Numbered from the stretch's first letter, positions 15,685 through 25,195 are shown. The stretch is 64,000 bases of DNA from Novosphingobium sp. (GCA_024236175.1 JACKKY010000003.1:186001-250000); one strand, 5' to 3'. The notes: a model not told the origin generated them from the letters alone. Program-made: numbers and translations.

Positions 15685-17817
15685 ATGCGCGTCGAGAAGA
15701 GCTTTTGCCGTCTGTGCCTGGGTATGTGCGGCCTCGACGTCACGATCGGCGACGATGGCCGCGTGGCTTCAGTACGCGGCGACCACGATAATCCTGCCAG
15801 CCAGGGCTACGCCTGCATAAAGGGCCTGGAGGTGCCCACCGCGCTTTACGGCGACAAGCGGATCATGCGGCCGCGAAAGCGCGTCGGTGACAGCTACGTC
15901 GAAATCCCGCTCGAACAGGCGCTCGACGAGATTGCCGCGAAAATGCAGATGATCCTCGACGAGGACGGGCCGCAATCGCTCGCCTTCTTCCGGGGCACCG
16001 GCACGTTCGGATCGAATGTGGCGATCTTCAGCTGGCCCAATCTGGCCGAATGCGTGGGTGGCCAGAAATTCTCGACCATGACCATCGACCAGTCGGCCAA
16101 GTGGGTGGTGCAGGACCGGCTCGGGACCTGGCCGGCGGGCAAGCATCCCTTCATGGGTTCCGAGGTTTTCCTGCTGGCCGGGACCAATCCGCTGGTCTCG
16201 GTCTATTGCTGGGACATGCCGGTACAGAACCCGATGAAGAAGCTGAAGGAGGCCAGGGCCAACGGCCTGAAACTGATCGTCATCGACCCGCGCAAGACCG
16301 AGATGGCCGAGTTCGCCGACATCCATCTCCAGCTCTACCCGGGCGAGGACGCCGCGGTTGCCGCCGGGCTGATCCACGTCATCCTGGCCAACGGCTGGGA
16401 GGACAAGGAATTCTGCGAGGCCCATGTCCACGGGCTGGAACAGCTGCGCCGGGAAGTCGCGCCCTTCACGCCCGAAGTGGTTGCGGAACGGGCCGGCATC
16501 GATGCCGACGACCTTGTGGCGGCGGCGCGGCTGTTTGCGCATGAATCGAAGCGCGGCACCGTCGGCACCGGTACCGGCGTCGACATGGCGCCGTTCCCGA
16601 ATCTCGCCGAGCAGCTTTACGAGACGATCGGCGTGATCTGCGGGCGCTTCGTGCGCGAGGGAGAACCGCTGCCCAATCCCGGCGTGCTGATCGCCAGACA
16701 GCCGCCCCACGCCGAACCGGTCGGCCCGGCGCGCAATTTCGAAAAAATGCCCAGGTCCCGCGTGCGGGGCGCGGTGCGGCTGATGGGCGAATCGGCAACG
16801 CCGACGCTGGCCGAGGAAATCCTGACGCCGGGCAAGGGTCGGGTCAGGGGCCTGCTGATTTCGGGAGCCAATCCGGCCAGCGCCATTCCCGACAGCCGCA
16901 AGGTGGTGGAGGCCTTCCGCGCGCTCGACCTGCTGGTGGTGGTGGAACCGTTCGAGACCGAAACGGTGAAGCTCGCGGACTACGTGATCCCGCCCAAGAT
17001 CCTGTTCGAGCATGCCGACCTGACGTTCGGGCTCGAGGCGAACTCGATGCAGTTCCCCTATTCCCAGTACACCGCGGCCCTGGTCGATCCGCCCGAAGGT
17101 TCGGAGCTGGCCGACGAGGGCTATGTCGCCTGGTCGCTGGCGAAGCGGCTGGGCAAGACGCTCACCTATTTCGGGACCGATCTCGACATGGAAACGCCGC
17201 CGAGCGACGACTACCTGCTGTCGCTGCTGGCCGCGAATGCGAACGTGCCGTTCGAGAGGATCAAGCAGGAGGCCGTGGGCGGCAGGATCTTCGACGACAT
17301 TCCCGAGGTTCTGGTGCTGCCGCCTTCGGGCAATGGCGGCAAGTTCGAAGTGATGCCCGACGACCTTGCGGCGGAAATCCGGGCGTTCGCGGCGGCAAGT
17401 CCGGTCTCCCGGACAGTGGGCGAGGGCAACGAATATCCGCTGCGGATGATCTCGCGCCGCATCCGCGAAGTCTCGAACACGTCGTGCCGGGATTTCCCCA
17501 CCGCCCGCAAGCGCGCGGCGTACAACCCGCTTTGCGCCCACCCGGCCGATCTCGCCCGGCTCGGCCTTTCGGACGGCGACGCCTGCTGGGTGTCGTCCGA
17601 TAATGGCCAGATCCCGGCGATCGTGCGCGAAGACGAGACGCTCAAGCCCGGCTGCGTTTCGATGACCCATGGCTACGGCTGGCTGGTCGGCGAGGATTTC
17701 GACTATGAGGAGCGCGGCTCGTCGATTTCGCTGCTGGTCAGCCTCGACCGTGATTGCGAGCCGCTGCAGGCCATGCCGCGCATGTCCGGCGTTCCGGTCC
17801 GGGTGGAAGCGCGCTAG
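15685..17817 (+). CDS. Molybdopterin-dependent oxidoreductase (DMSO reductase superfamily)
   Basis: A 710-residue Mo/W-bis-pyranopterin enzyme. The N-terminal 4Fe-4S motif is complete: C8-x2-C11-x3-C15-x28-C44 (FCRLCLGMCG, then YACIKG). Later blocks are typical of the catalytic subunit, such as FLLAGTNPLVS and LISGANPASAIPDS, and a C-terminal molybdopterin-dinucleotide domain. No twin-arginine signal precedes the first cysteine, so it is likely cytoplasmic. No partner iron-sulfur or cofactor-insertion gene is adjacent. Substrate unknown (formate, biotin sulfoxide or another oxo-transfer compound). The ATG at 15685 follows GGGGAGAA. Confidence 0.88.
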   Translation: MRVEKSFCRLCLGMCGLDVTIGDDGRVASVRGDHDNPASQGYACIKGLEVPTALYGDKRIMRPRKRVGDSYVEIPLEQALDEIAAKMQMILDEDGPQSLAFFRGTGTFGSNVAIFSWPNLAECVGGQKFSTMTIDQSAKWVVQDRLGTWPAGKHPFMGSEVFLLAGTNPLVSVYCWDMPVQNPMKKLKEARANGLKLIVIDPRKTEMAEFADIHLQLYPGEDAAVAAGLIHVILANGWEDKEFCEAHVHGLEQLRREVAPFTPEVVAERAGIDADDLVAAARLFAHESKRGTVGTGTGVDMAPFPNLAEQLYETIGVICGRFVREGEPLPNPGVLIARQPPHAEPVGPARNFEKMPRSRVRGAVRLMGESATPTLAEEILTPGKGRVRGLLISGANPASAIPDSRKVVEAFRALDLLVVVEPFETETVKLADYVIPPKILFEHADLTFGLEANSMQFPYSQYTAALVDPPEGSELADEGYVAWSLAKRLGKTLTYFGTDLDMETPPSDDYLLSLLAANANVPFERIKQEAVGGRIFDDIPEVLVLPPSGNGGKFEVMPDDLAAEIRAFAAASPVSRTVGEGNEYPLRMISRRIREVSNTSCRDFPTARKRAAYNPLCAHPADLARLGLSDGDACWVSSDNGQIPAIVREDETLKPGCVSMTHGYGWLVGEDFDYEERGSSISLLVSLDRDCEPLQAMPRMSGVPVRVEAR

Positions 17818-17855
17818 GCGCGCCTCAGCGCCTGCAAATCAAGGATGATCGCGGT

Positions 17856-18521
17856 CTACTCCGTGACCCGCCGGTAGACCGCCGAGAACGACACATTCAT
17901 CCCGCCGCACTGGCGGTTGTCGCCAGCGATGAGCAGGTCGCCGAGCAGCGTGAAGCTCACTTCGCACAGGTCTTCGTCGCTGTACCGGGCCAGGTACCCG
18001 TTCAGGGTGACAGGGCCGTCGATCGCGCCGATATGCGGGGAAGGGTACATTTCGCTCGGCTCCGGTCCGGGCCACCAGGCTTCGCCGACGACATGTACGC
18101 GGCCGTCCTCCTCGAAGAAGCGGAGCTCGGGGTTGCCTTCGCTCGACCAGGCGCCGAGCCAGGCGGAGATCGCCGGTTCGGTTTCGAAGGGGACCAGCCT
18201 GAGTTGCCGCAGCGGCACCCAGCCCGCGGTGCCGCCGCCCTTGCCGGGGTAGAAGGCGCAGGCATAGCCCTTGTGCATGCTGTTGATGAGGACCTTGTCC
18301 CCCGGAACGACATAGGACGGCGAAGAACATGCGCCCCGCGTCCAGGGGCAACCGTTCATGTCGCCGTGAAAATAGGCGCGATCCTCGCCTTGCACTTCGG
18401 CAAGCAGGAACGGCGGATCGCTTGGAAACAGGCCGTTGCGGCAGAACCGATCTTCCTCGGCGCGGGCGGCGCTTGCCGAAAAGACGAAGAGGATGAGGGC
18501 GATCAGGCGGCGCAGTTGCAT
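17856..18521 (-). CDS. Secreted protein of unknown function
   Basis: 221 residues with a clear Sec signal peptide (MQLRRLIALILFVFSASAARA). The mature part has several cysteines that could form disulfides (FCRNG, GCPW, GACS, YACAF, DLCEV, QCGG) and a segment VVPGDKVLINSMHKGYACAF followed by GWVPLRQLRLV that resembles a bacterial SH3-type fold. No catalytic motif recognised. Lies convergent to the molybdopterin enzyme and upstream of a small metallopeptidase gene. Confidence 0.7.
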   Translation of the reverse strand: MQLRRLIALILFVFSASAARAEEDRFCRNGLFPSDPPFLLAEVQGEDRAYFHGDMNGCPWTRGACSSPSYVVPGDKVLINSMHKGYACAFYPGKGGGTAGWVPLRQLRLVPFETEPAISAWLGAWSSEGNPELRFFEEDGRVHVVGEAWWPGPEPSEMYPSPHIGAIDGPVTLNGYLARYSDEDLCEVSFTLLGDLLIAGDNRQCGGMNVSFSAVYRRVTE

Positions 18522-18561
18522 GGCATCCTTCTATGCCAAGCGCGCCGTGCTGCAAGCCGGA

Positions 18562-18951
18562 TCAGCCGGCCTCGCCTTCGATCGCCGCCATCTCGTCGTC
18601 CGACAGGCCGAAATGATGGCCGACCTCGTGGATCACGACATGGCTCACCAGCGCTTCCAGATCGACGCCGGTCGCCTGCCACTCGCCGAGCAGCGGCATG
18701 CGGTAGAGGGTGATCACGGGCGGCATGTCGCCGCTCGACCAGATCGACTGCTCGTCCATCGGCCGGCCGTGGTAGAGGCCGGTAAGGCCCCAGCGGTCTT
18801 CGATACCGAGCGCTTCGAGCGTTTCCTCGTCCGCGAAGTCCTCGACCCTGACGACGATGTCGCGCAGGTGCTCGGAGAAAGGCGCAGGGATACGGGCGAA
18901 CGCCTTGTGCGCCATCGCCTCGATCCGGTGCCGGCTGATGTGCAGTTTCAT
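18562..18951 (-). CDS. Minimal zincin-like metallopeptidase family protein
   Basis: A 129-residue cytosolic protein with the zinc site HEVGHHFGLSDDEM near its C-terminus. The HExxHxxGxxD arrangement and the preceding ITLYRMPLL are characteristic of the small 'metallopeptidase family protein' (former DUF1025). Substrate unknown. It lies between the secreted protein at 17856-18521 and gyrB, all on the same strand. Confidence 0.88.
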   Translation of the reverse strand: MKLHISRHRIEAMAHKAFARIPAPFSEHLRDIVVRVEDFADEETLEALGIEDRWGLTGLYHGRPMDEQSIWSSGDMPPVITLYRMPLLGEWQATGVDLEALVSHVVIHEVGHHFGLSDDEMAAIEGEAG

Positions 18952-19008
18952 CCCCGGAATATCGCAACGATCCCGCCGCAGTCCAAGCCCTGCGGGTTGC
19001 GGAATCGC

Positions 19009-21522
19009 CTAGACGTCGAGATTGGCGACGTTGAGCGCGTTTTCCTGGATGAAATCGCGGCGCGGTTCGACCACGTCGCCCATCAGCCGGGTGAAGATCT
19101 CGTCGGTGACATCCGCGTCCTCGACCTTCACCTGCAGCAGGGCGCGGTTGTCGGGATCGAGCGTGGTCTCCCACAGCTGTTCCGCGTTCATTTCGCCCAG
19201 CCCCTTGTAGCGCGCGATGGACAGGCCTTTCCGGCCTGCCGCAAGCACGGCGTCGAGCAACTGGGTCGGCCGGGTAATGGCGCCGCCCGACGGAGTCGGC
19301 CGTGCCGTCTCGGCGGTCTCGTCCTCGTCTTCCTCCCGGGCGGGCTCCGGCTCGGGCGTCTCATCCGCCGCGGTGACTTTCACCAGCCGTGCTGGCTGGG
19401 CGTAGGCTTCCGCGAATTCCGATGCGAGCCGGTGGAGCTTGCGCGCCTCGGCGCTGCCGATGAACCGCTCTTCGATGAGGTGGACGTCTTCCACGCCGCG
19501 CCAGACCCGGCGGAAGATCGCCGATCCGTCGTCGGCCATCTCGGCGCTCCAGCGGCCTTCGGGATCGTCCATGCCCAGCCGTCCGGCGGTGGATTCCAGC
19601 GCCTCGAGCCGGGTCGCGCGATCGAGGGCGGGGTCGAGCGCGCCCGACAGCGCCATCTGCTCGATCACCCCGGTGTCGTAGTTGCGGGGCACGAAGCCGA
19701 TCAGGCCGCGAATCCGCATCGCGTGATCCACCAGTGCGCGCAGCTCGCCTTCGGCGCGCGCTCCGCCCGCTGTCTCGAGCACGCGGCCCGAAAGCCCGGC
19801 GTCGACGAGATAGCGGTCCAGTGCCGCCTCGTCCTTGAGATAGACTTCCGAGCGGCCCTTGCTGACCTTGAACAGCGGCGGCTGGGCGATGAACAGATGC
19901 CCTTCCTTGATGATCTCCGGCATCTGCCGGTGGAAGAAGGTGAGCAGCAGGGTGCGGATATGGGCGCCGTCGACGTCGGCGTCGGTCATGATCACGATCT
20001 TGTGATAGCGCAGCTTGGCAAGGTTGAATTCGTCGCGGATGCCCGTGCCCATCGCCTGGATCAGCGTGCCGACTTCCTTGGAGGAGATGATCCGGTCGAA
20101 GCGGGCGCGCTCGACATTGAGGATCTTGCCCTTGAGCGGCAGGATCGCCTGGATGTGGCGATCGCGCCCCTGCTTGGCGGAACCGCCCGCGGAATCGCCC
20201 TCGACCAGGAACAGCTCGCACTTGGCGGGATCGCGCTCCTGGCAGTCGGCAAGCTTGCCCGGCAGGCTGGCGATATCCATCGCGCCCTTGCGGCGCGTGA
20301 GCTCGCGGGCCTTGCGCGCCGCCTCGCGCGCGGCGGCGGCATCGATGATCTTCTGGATGATCGCCTTGGCGTGCGCCGGGTTTTCCTCCAGCCATTCGCC
20401 CATCTTGTCGGCCATCAGGCTTTCCAGCGGCTGGCGCACTTCGGAGGACACCAGCTTGTCCTTGGTCTGCGACGAGAACTTCGGATCGGGCAGCTTGACC
20501 GAGACGATCGCCGTCAGCCCCTCGCGCATGTCTTCGCCGGCGAGCGAGACCTTCTCCTTCTTGGCGATGCCCGAACGGTCGGCGTAGGAATTGAGCGATC
20601 GGGTCAGCGCGGCGCGGAATGCGGCAAGATGGGTGCCGCCGTCACGCTGCGGGATGTTGTTGGTGAAGCACAGCACGTTTTCGTAGTAGCTGTCGTTCCA
20701 TTCCAGCGCGACGTCGATGCCGATGCCGTCGCGCTCGGCGGAAATCGCGATCGGTTCGGGGATCAGCGCCTGCTTGTTGCGGTCCAGCCACTGCACGAAA
20801 GCGCCGATCCCGCCTTCGTAGAACAGGTCGTGCTCCGCGACGTCCGCGTGCCGCTTGTCGCGCAGCAGGATGTGCACGCCGGAATTGAGGAAGGCGAGCT
20901 CGCGATAGCGGTGCTCCAGCTTCTCGAAATCGAACTCCGTCACGTTCTTGAACGTGTCGGTGGAGGCCAGGAAGGTGACGCGCGTCCCCTTCTTGCCCTC
21001 CGGAGCGGGGCCTTTCACTTCGAGCGGGGCGACGGCATCGCCATGCTCGAAGCGCATCCAGTGTTCCTTGCCGTCGCGCCAGACCGTCAGCTCCAGCCAT
21101 TCGGAAAGCGCGTTGACCACGGACACGCCGACGCCGTGGAGTCCGCCGGACACCTTGTAGGCATTGTCGTCGGAAGTGTTCTCGAACTTTCCGCCGGCAT
21201 GCAGCTGGGTCATGATGACCTCGGCCGCCGAGACGCCTTCTTCCTTGTGGATGTCGGTCGGGATGCCGCGCCCGTTGTCTTCGACGCTGACCGAGCCGTC
21301 GGGGTTGAGTTCGATCAGGACCAGGTCGCAATGGCCTGCCAGCGCCTCGTCTATCGCGTTGTCGGAAACCTCGAAAACCATGTGGTGGAGGCCGGAGCCG
21401 TCGTCGGTATCGCCAATGTACATGCCCGGGCGCTTGCGCACGGCGTCGAGGCCCTTGAGGACCTTGATCGACTCGGCGCCGTAGTTGCTGCCGCTCTCGG
21501 TGTTTTCTGGATTGCTCGCCAT
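19009..21522 (-). CDS. gyrB: DNA gyrase subunit B
   Basis: The ATPase subunit of gyrase, which introduces negative supercoils. The start is the ATG at 21520-21522 (MASNPENTE), giving 837 residues. The GHKL ATPase shows VFEVSDNAIDEALAGH and VEDNGRGIPTDIHKEEG; the Toprim domain has EGDSAGGSAKQGRDR near residue 437 and DADVDGAHIRTLLL near 512. The C-terminal tail ends DFIQENALNVANLDV, as in other proteobacterial GyrB. An acidic Pro/Glu-rich stretch near residues 710-735 is a lineage insertion. It is not next to recF or dnaN. Confidence 0.97.
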   Translation of the reverse strand: MASNPENTESGSNYGAESIKVLKGLDAVRKRPGMYIGDTDDGSGLHHMVFEVSDNAIDEALAGHCDLVLIELNPDGSVSVEDNGRGIPTDIHKEEGVSAAEVIMTQLHAGGKFENTSDDNAYKVSGGLHGVGVSVVNALSEWLELTVWRDGKEHWMRFEHGDAVAPLEVKGPAPEGKKGTRVTFLASTDTFKNVTEFDFEKLEHRYRELAFLNSGVHILLRDKRHADVAEHDLFYEGGIGAFVQWLDRNKQALIPEPIAISAERDGIGIDVALEWNDSYYENVLCFTNNIPQRDGGTHLAAFRAALTRSLNSYADRSGIAKKEKVSLAGEDMREGLTAIVSVKLPDPKFSSQTKDKLVSSEVRQPLESLMADKMGEWLEENPAHAKAIIQKIIDAAAAREAARKARELTRRKGAMDIASLPGKLADCQERDPAKCELFLVEGDSAGGSAKQGRDRHIQAILPLKGKILNVERARFDRIISSKEVGTLIQAMGTGIRDEFNLAKLRYHKIVIMTDADVDGAHIRTLLLTFFHRQMPEIIKEGHLFIAQPPLFKVSKGRSEVYLKDEAALDRYLVDAGLSGRVLETAGGARAEGELRALVDHAMRIRGLIGFVPRNYDTGVIEQMALSGALDPALDRATRLEALESTAGRLGMDDPEGRWSAEMADDGSAIFRRVWRGVEDVHLIEERFIGSAEARKLHRLASEFAEAYAQPARLVKVTAADETPEPEPAREEDEDETAETARPTPSGGAITRPTQLLDAVLAAGRKGLSIARYKGLGEMNAEQLWETTLDPDNRALLQVKVEDADVTDEIFTRLMGDVVEPRRDFIQENALNVANLDV

Positions 21523-21643
21523 GCCGATTATATAGGGATTCTGTGCCGAATGCCCAAGCGGAACCGGCAACCGCCTTGCGCTTTTCCACAAGCACATGGC
21601 GCCTGGCCGTCGCCCGACGGCAGCCGGTGACGGGAGAACGGCG

Positions 21644-22348
21644 ATGCTGATGACGATGATCGTTGTGCTGGTTGTCTCGGGAGCGTTGCTGATCGGCGCC
21701 GCCTGGGGGCTTTTCGGCAAGCTTCCCGGCAAGGTCGAAGGCTTCCTGATCGCGGTTGCCGGCGGTTCGCTGGTGCTTTCGCTGGTGTCCGAGCTGATCG
21801 AGCCGTCGATCGAGAAGTCGAGCCTGCATGTCGCAACCGCGGGCGTGGCCGCGGGTGCCCTGGTGTTCGCGGTGGTCGACTACCTGATCGACGAGCACTG
21901 GGGATCGGATTCCGGCGGCGGAATGCTCGCGGCGATCACGCTGGACGGCATACCGGAAAACCTGGCGCTCGGCGTGGCGCTGATCGGTGCGCAGCCGTTG
22001 CAGGTGGCCGCGCTGGCCGGGTCGATCTTCCTGTCGAACCTGCCCGAAGCAGCCGGGGGAGCGCGGGAAATGGGCGAAAAGGGCCGCTCACGAGGGCAGG
22101 TCTTCCTGCTGTGGGCGGCGACGGCGGCAATCCTGTCCGCGGCCGCGATCGGCGGAAACGTGCTGCTGGAAGGCGCGAGCGAACACCTGCTCGCCTTTAT
22201 CCGGTGCTTCGCGGCCGGGGCAGTGGTCGCCAGCCTCGCGACCGAGGTCTTTCCCAAGGCCTATCAAGAGGACCATCACCTGGCGGGTATCGCCACCGCC
22301 CTTGGGGTCGTTCTGGCTTTTCTGCTGGGTGAATTGGGCGGCGCATAG
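21644..22348 (+). CDS. ZIP-family-like metal transporter
   Basis: A 234-residue inner-membrane protein with about eight hydrophobic segments. The DGIPENLALGV segment and FLSNLPEAAGGAREM correspond to the paired metal-binding helices IV and V of ZIP permeases, which move Zn2+ or related ions. The His-rich loop of classical ZIP proteins is missing. The ATG at 21644 follows GGGAGAAC. The stop codon sits in a hairpin of nine-base arms (22336-22356) that may act as a weak terminator although no T-run follows. Confidence 0.75.
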   Translation: MLMTMIVVLVVSGALLIGAAWGLFGKLPGKVEGFLIAVAGGSLVLSLVSELIEPSIEKSSLHVATAGVAAGALVFAVVDYLIDEHWGSDSGGGMLAAITLDGIPENLALGVALIGAQPLQVAALAGSIFLSNLPEAAGGAREMGEKGRSRGQVFLLWAATAAILSAAAIGGNVLLEGASEHLLAFIRCFAAGAVVASLATEVFPKAYQEDHHLAGIATALGVVLAFLLGELGGA

Positions 22349-22374
22349 CGCCGCCCGTCACAGTTCGGTTTCGC

Positions 22375-22455
22375 TCAGGCGAGAGTAAGCGCGAACGCCA
22401 TGGCGCTGGCGCCAAGAGCCGCAGCGAGACCGAGCGTCTTCTGAATGATGCTCAT
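22375..22455 (-). CDS. Putative 26-residue hydrophobic small protein
   Basis: The frame reads MSIIQKTLGLAAALGASAMA followed by FALTLA and TGA, with a strong ribosome site (AGGAG, seven bases before ATG). One predicted transmembrane or signal-like helix. A TATAAT box and TTGCAA palindromes lie upstream. It is too short for homology by eye; the evidence is the ribosome site, the start spacing and the upstream regulatory sequence. It could also be the leader of a regulatory RNA. Confidence 0.45.
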   Translation of the reverse strand: MSIIQKTLGLAAALGASAMAFALTLA

Positions 22456-22511
22456 GTTCTTACTCCTGTTTGGGAGGGCCGCCCCGACCGGGAAGAACCC
22501 TCATTTCGCAC

Positions 22512-22579
22512 TTGCAACATACGTAGGTTAGTAATTTTTGCAAATGCAAAGGCAATTATAGAACTTGCAATAATTGCAA
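22512..22579. promoter_or_regulatory. Cluster of TTGCAA palindromes between the small-protein gene and guaA
   Basis: This unusually AT-rich patch holds TTGCAA (22512-22517), TTGCAAATGCAA (22538-22549) and the perfect palindrome TTGCAATAATTGCAA (22565-22579). On the minus strand a TATAAT (complement of 22555-22560) lies between the second and third copies. The arrangement looks like multiple operator sites for one dimeric regulator. The regulator is not identified. Confidence 0.5.
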
Positions 22580-22663
22580 TCGCGGCATTTGCCCTTTTTC
22601 AACGATTGGCTCGTCAAGTGCCGCCATCTGGACAGCCGCCGCGCACGCGACTAACGCCCCGCC

Positions 22664-24223
22664 ATGAGCGTCCAGCCTTCAGAATCGATCCTCATCGTCG
22701 ACTTCGGCAGCCAGGTCACCCAGCTCATCGCACGGCGGGTGAGAGAAGCCGGCGTCTATTCCGAAATCGCCCCGTTTTCGAGCGCCGAGGAGGCCTTTGC
22801 CCGCCTGCAGCCGAAAGGCATCATCCTCTCGGGCGGCCCGGCTTCGGTCCTCGACGAGGACGGCCCGCGCATTCCCGACGCGATACTTGGCAGCGGCTTG
22901 CCGATGCTCGGGATCTGCTACGGCCAGCAGGCGTTGATGAACCAGCTCGGCGGCGAGGTGCTGGCCGGCGATTCCGGCGAATTCGGCCGCGCCTTCATCG
23001 AGATTTCCGACAGCTGCGCGCTGTTCGACGGGCTGTGGTCGCAAGGCGAGAAACATCAGGTCTGGATGAGCCACGGCGACAGGGTGACCCAGCTCGCGCC
23101 CGGCTTCCGCTCGGTCGCCGCGAGCGACGGCGCGCCCTTTGCCGTGATCGCCGACGATGAGCGCCGCATCTACGGCATGCAGTTCCACCCGGAAGTGGTC
23201 CACACGCCCGACGGCGCCAAGCTGCTCAAGAACTTCGTGCGCCATGTCTGCGGCCTGCCCGGCGACTGGACGATGGCGGAATTCCGCAAGACCAAGATCG
23301 AGGAAATCCGCGAACAGGTCGGCGACGGTCGCGTGATCTGCGGCCTGTCGGGCGGCGTCGATTCGGCGGTCGCGGCAGTGCTGATCCACGAGGCGATCGG
23401 CGACCAGCTTACCTGCGTTTTCGTCGATCACGGACTGATGCGGCTTGGCGAAAGCGAGCAGGTCGTCTCGCTGTTCCGCGGGCATTACAACATCCCGCTG
23501 GTCCATGTGGATGTGTCGACCCTGTTCCTCGGCGGACTGGCGGGCGTCACCGATCCCGAGCAGAAGCGCAAGTTCATCGGCAAGACCTTCATCGACGTGT
23601 TCGAGGAAGAGGCGAGCAAGGTCGGCGGCGCCGATTTCCTGGCGCAGGGCACGCTCTATCCCGACGTGATCGAAAGCGTGAGCTTCACCGGCGGTCCGTC
23701 TGTGACGATCAAGAGCCACCACAATGTCGGCGGCCTGCCTGAGCGGATGAACATGAAGCTGGTCGAGCCGCTGCGCGAGCTGTTCAAGGACGAGGTGCGC
23801 GAGCTGGGCCGCGAACTCGGCCTGCCCGAAGTTTTCGTCGGCCGCCATCCGTTCCCCGGCCCCGGCCTTGCCATCCGCATTCCCGGCGAAGTCACGCGCG
23901 AGCGCTGCGACATATTGCGCAAGGCAGATGCGATCTATCTGGAAGAGATCCGCAACGCCGGGCTCTACGATGCGATCTGGCAGGCCTTCGCGGTGCTGCT
24001 TCCCGTGAAAACGGTCGGCGTGATGGGCGACGGGCGCACCTACGACAACGTCTGCGGCCTGCGCGCCGTGACCTCGACCGACGGCATGACCGCCGACGTC
24101 TATCCCTTCGACTCCGCCTTCCTGAGCAAGGTCGCCACCCGCATCATCAACGAGGTGAAAGGGATCAACCGCGTGGTCTACGACTATACGTCGAAGCCCC
24201 CGGGCACGATCGAGTGGGAGTAG
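22664..24223 (+). CDS. guaA: GMP synthase (glutamine-hydrolysing)
   Basis: Converts XMP to GMP with ATP and glutamine. The 519-residue protein has an N-terminal class I amidotransferase with nucleophile C85 (GICYGQQ) and His/Glu in FHPEVVH near residue 175, then an ATP-pyrophosphatase domain with GLSGGVDSAVAA near residue 227, and the C-terminal dimerisation domain ending YDYTSKPPGTIEWE, the family's standard end. Complete single gene. Confidence 0.97.
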   Translation: MSVQPSESILIVDFGSQVTQLIARRVREAGVYSEIAPFSSAEEAFARLQPKGIILSGGPASVLDEDGPRIPDAILGSGLPMLGICYGQQALMNQLGGEVLAGDSGEFGRAFIEISDSCALFDGLWSQGEKHQVWMSHGDRVTQLAPGFRSVAASDGAPFAVIADDERRIYGMQFHPEVVHTPDGAKLLKNFVRHVCGLPGDWTMAEFRKTKIEEIREQVGDGRVICGLSGGVDSAVAAVLIHEAIGDQLTCVFVDHGLMRLGESEQVVSLFRGHYNIPLVHVDVSTLFLGGLAGVTDPEQKRKFIGKTFIDVFEEEASKVGGADFLAQGTLYPDVIESVSFTGGPSVTIKSHHNVGGLPERMNMKLVEPLRELFKDEVRELGRELGLPEVFVGRHPFPGPGLAIRIPGEVTRERCDILRKADAIYLEEIRNAGLYDAIWQAFAVLLPVKTVGVMGDGRTYDNVCGLRAVTSTDGMTADVYPFDSAFLSKVATRIINEVKGINRVVYDYTSKPPGTIEWE

Positions 24224-24305
24224 TTTTCCCTGCGGGCCAAGCGGGCTATTGCTTCCGGGGACAGGCTTCGCCAGACCATGGGGTCTGAAAGAACGAAGGA
24301 AGCAA

Positions 24306-24989
24306 ATGCCTGAATATACTCCTCCGGATTTTGAAGCCGCCGACAGAGAAGTTGCCGAAGCGCTCTCAACGCTGAAGCGTCACGGGTTGCAGGTCAATTT
24401 TCCCGAGGACGTGCAAAAGCGGCTGGACAGCTACATTCTCTTCGAAGGCGACGATGGCCTGTTCAAGGCATTGCTGCCTTCGGTCAAGAATTATTTCGAA
24501 TACGGGTGCGGGAAAAGCACGGAGTATTTGTACAAATACTCGAACGTCAACATCTATTCGGTCGATACCAGCCAGGAGTGGGCAAGCAAGATACAAGGCC
24601 TTTCGAAGGACAAGGGAGACAACCGGCTCAATGTGAAGTGGGTGGATGTCGGCCCGGTTATCGACTGGGGAACCCCTGAATCGTTCGTGAAGAGGCAGAA
24701 TTTTGCGGAATATGCGAACTGGTTCTGGGAACTGGGGGTCGATCCCGACCTGGTCGTCATCGATGGACGCTTCAGGGTCTGCTGCTTCCTGACCTCGATA
24801 AAATTCGCGCCGGTTGGAACGAAGATACTATTCGATGATTATGCCGACCGCCCATCCTATCATGTTGCCGAAGAATTTCTCCCCGTAATTGACAGATGTG
24901 GCAGGCAAGTGCTCTTCGAGGTGGATAGTCACGCCAAGGAAAAGGTGGACGATGATGTCATCTCCGGGTTCAGGAACGTTGTAGGATAG
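24306..24989 (+). CDS. Class I SAM-methyltransferase-like protein
   Basis: A 227-residue cytosolic protein. FEYGCGKSTEYLYKYSNVNI followed by YSVDTSQEW has the shape of the SAM-binding strand-loop-helix and acidic strand 2, and DPDLVVIDGRFR resembles strand 4. The family is often seen in polysaccharide and glycan loci, but no such genes are near. The ATG at 24306 follows AAGGAAG. Base composition is visibly more AT-rich than its neighbours guaA and the endonuclease gene, which suggests recent transfer. Substrate unknown. Confidence 0.6.
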   Translation: MPEYTPPDFEAADREVAEALSTLKRHGLQVNFPEDVQKRLDSYILFEGDDGLFKALLPSVKNYFEYGCGKSTEYLYKYSNVNIYSVDTSQEWASKIQGLSKDKGDNRLNVKWVDVGPVIDWGTPESFVKRQNFAEYANWFWELGVDPDLVVIDGRFRVCCFLTSIKFAPVGTKILFDDYADRPSYHVAEEFLPVIDRCGRQVLFEVDSHAKEKVDDDVISGFRNVVG

Positions 24990-25195
24990 TTCCGGTTCGG
25001 CCGGACCAGAGCTCCAGCAAAGCGGAACAGGAACCTTGCGTCGTTGCTGAAGTCATTTTCGCGAGCGGCAAGGATAGACCAATAGAACTCCCCCTCGGCT
25101 CCGATCCCCGCACCGATATCCTGCGGCGCGCGCAAGCCGCGCTGATCGGGGAATACGGCCGGATCGTCCGTCCGCCGGACAAGCGCCGCGATCCG

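Noticed and set aside
15685..17817. Selenocysteine formate dehydrogenase
   Set aside because: No in-frame TGA is read through and no SECIS-like feature or selenium genes are visible.
18436..21630. A 1064-codon plus-strand frame over the metallopeptidase and gyrB genes
   Set aside because: Antisense shadow of gyrB with no recognisable motif.
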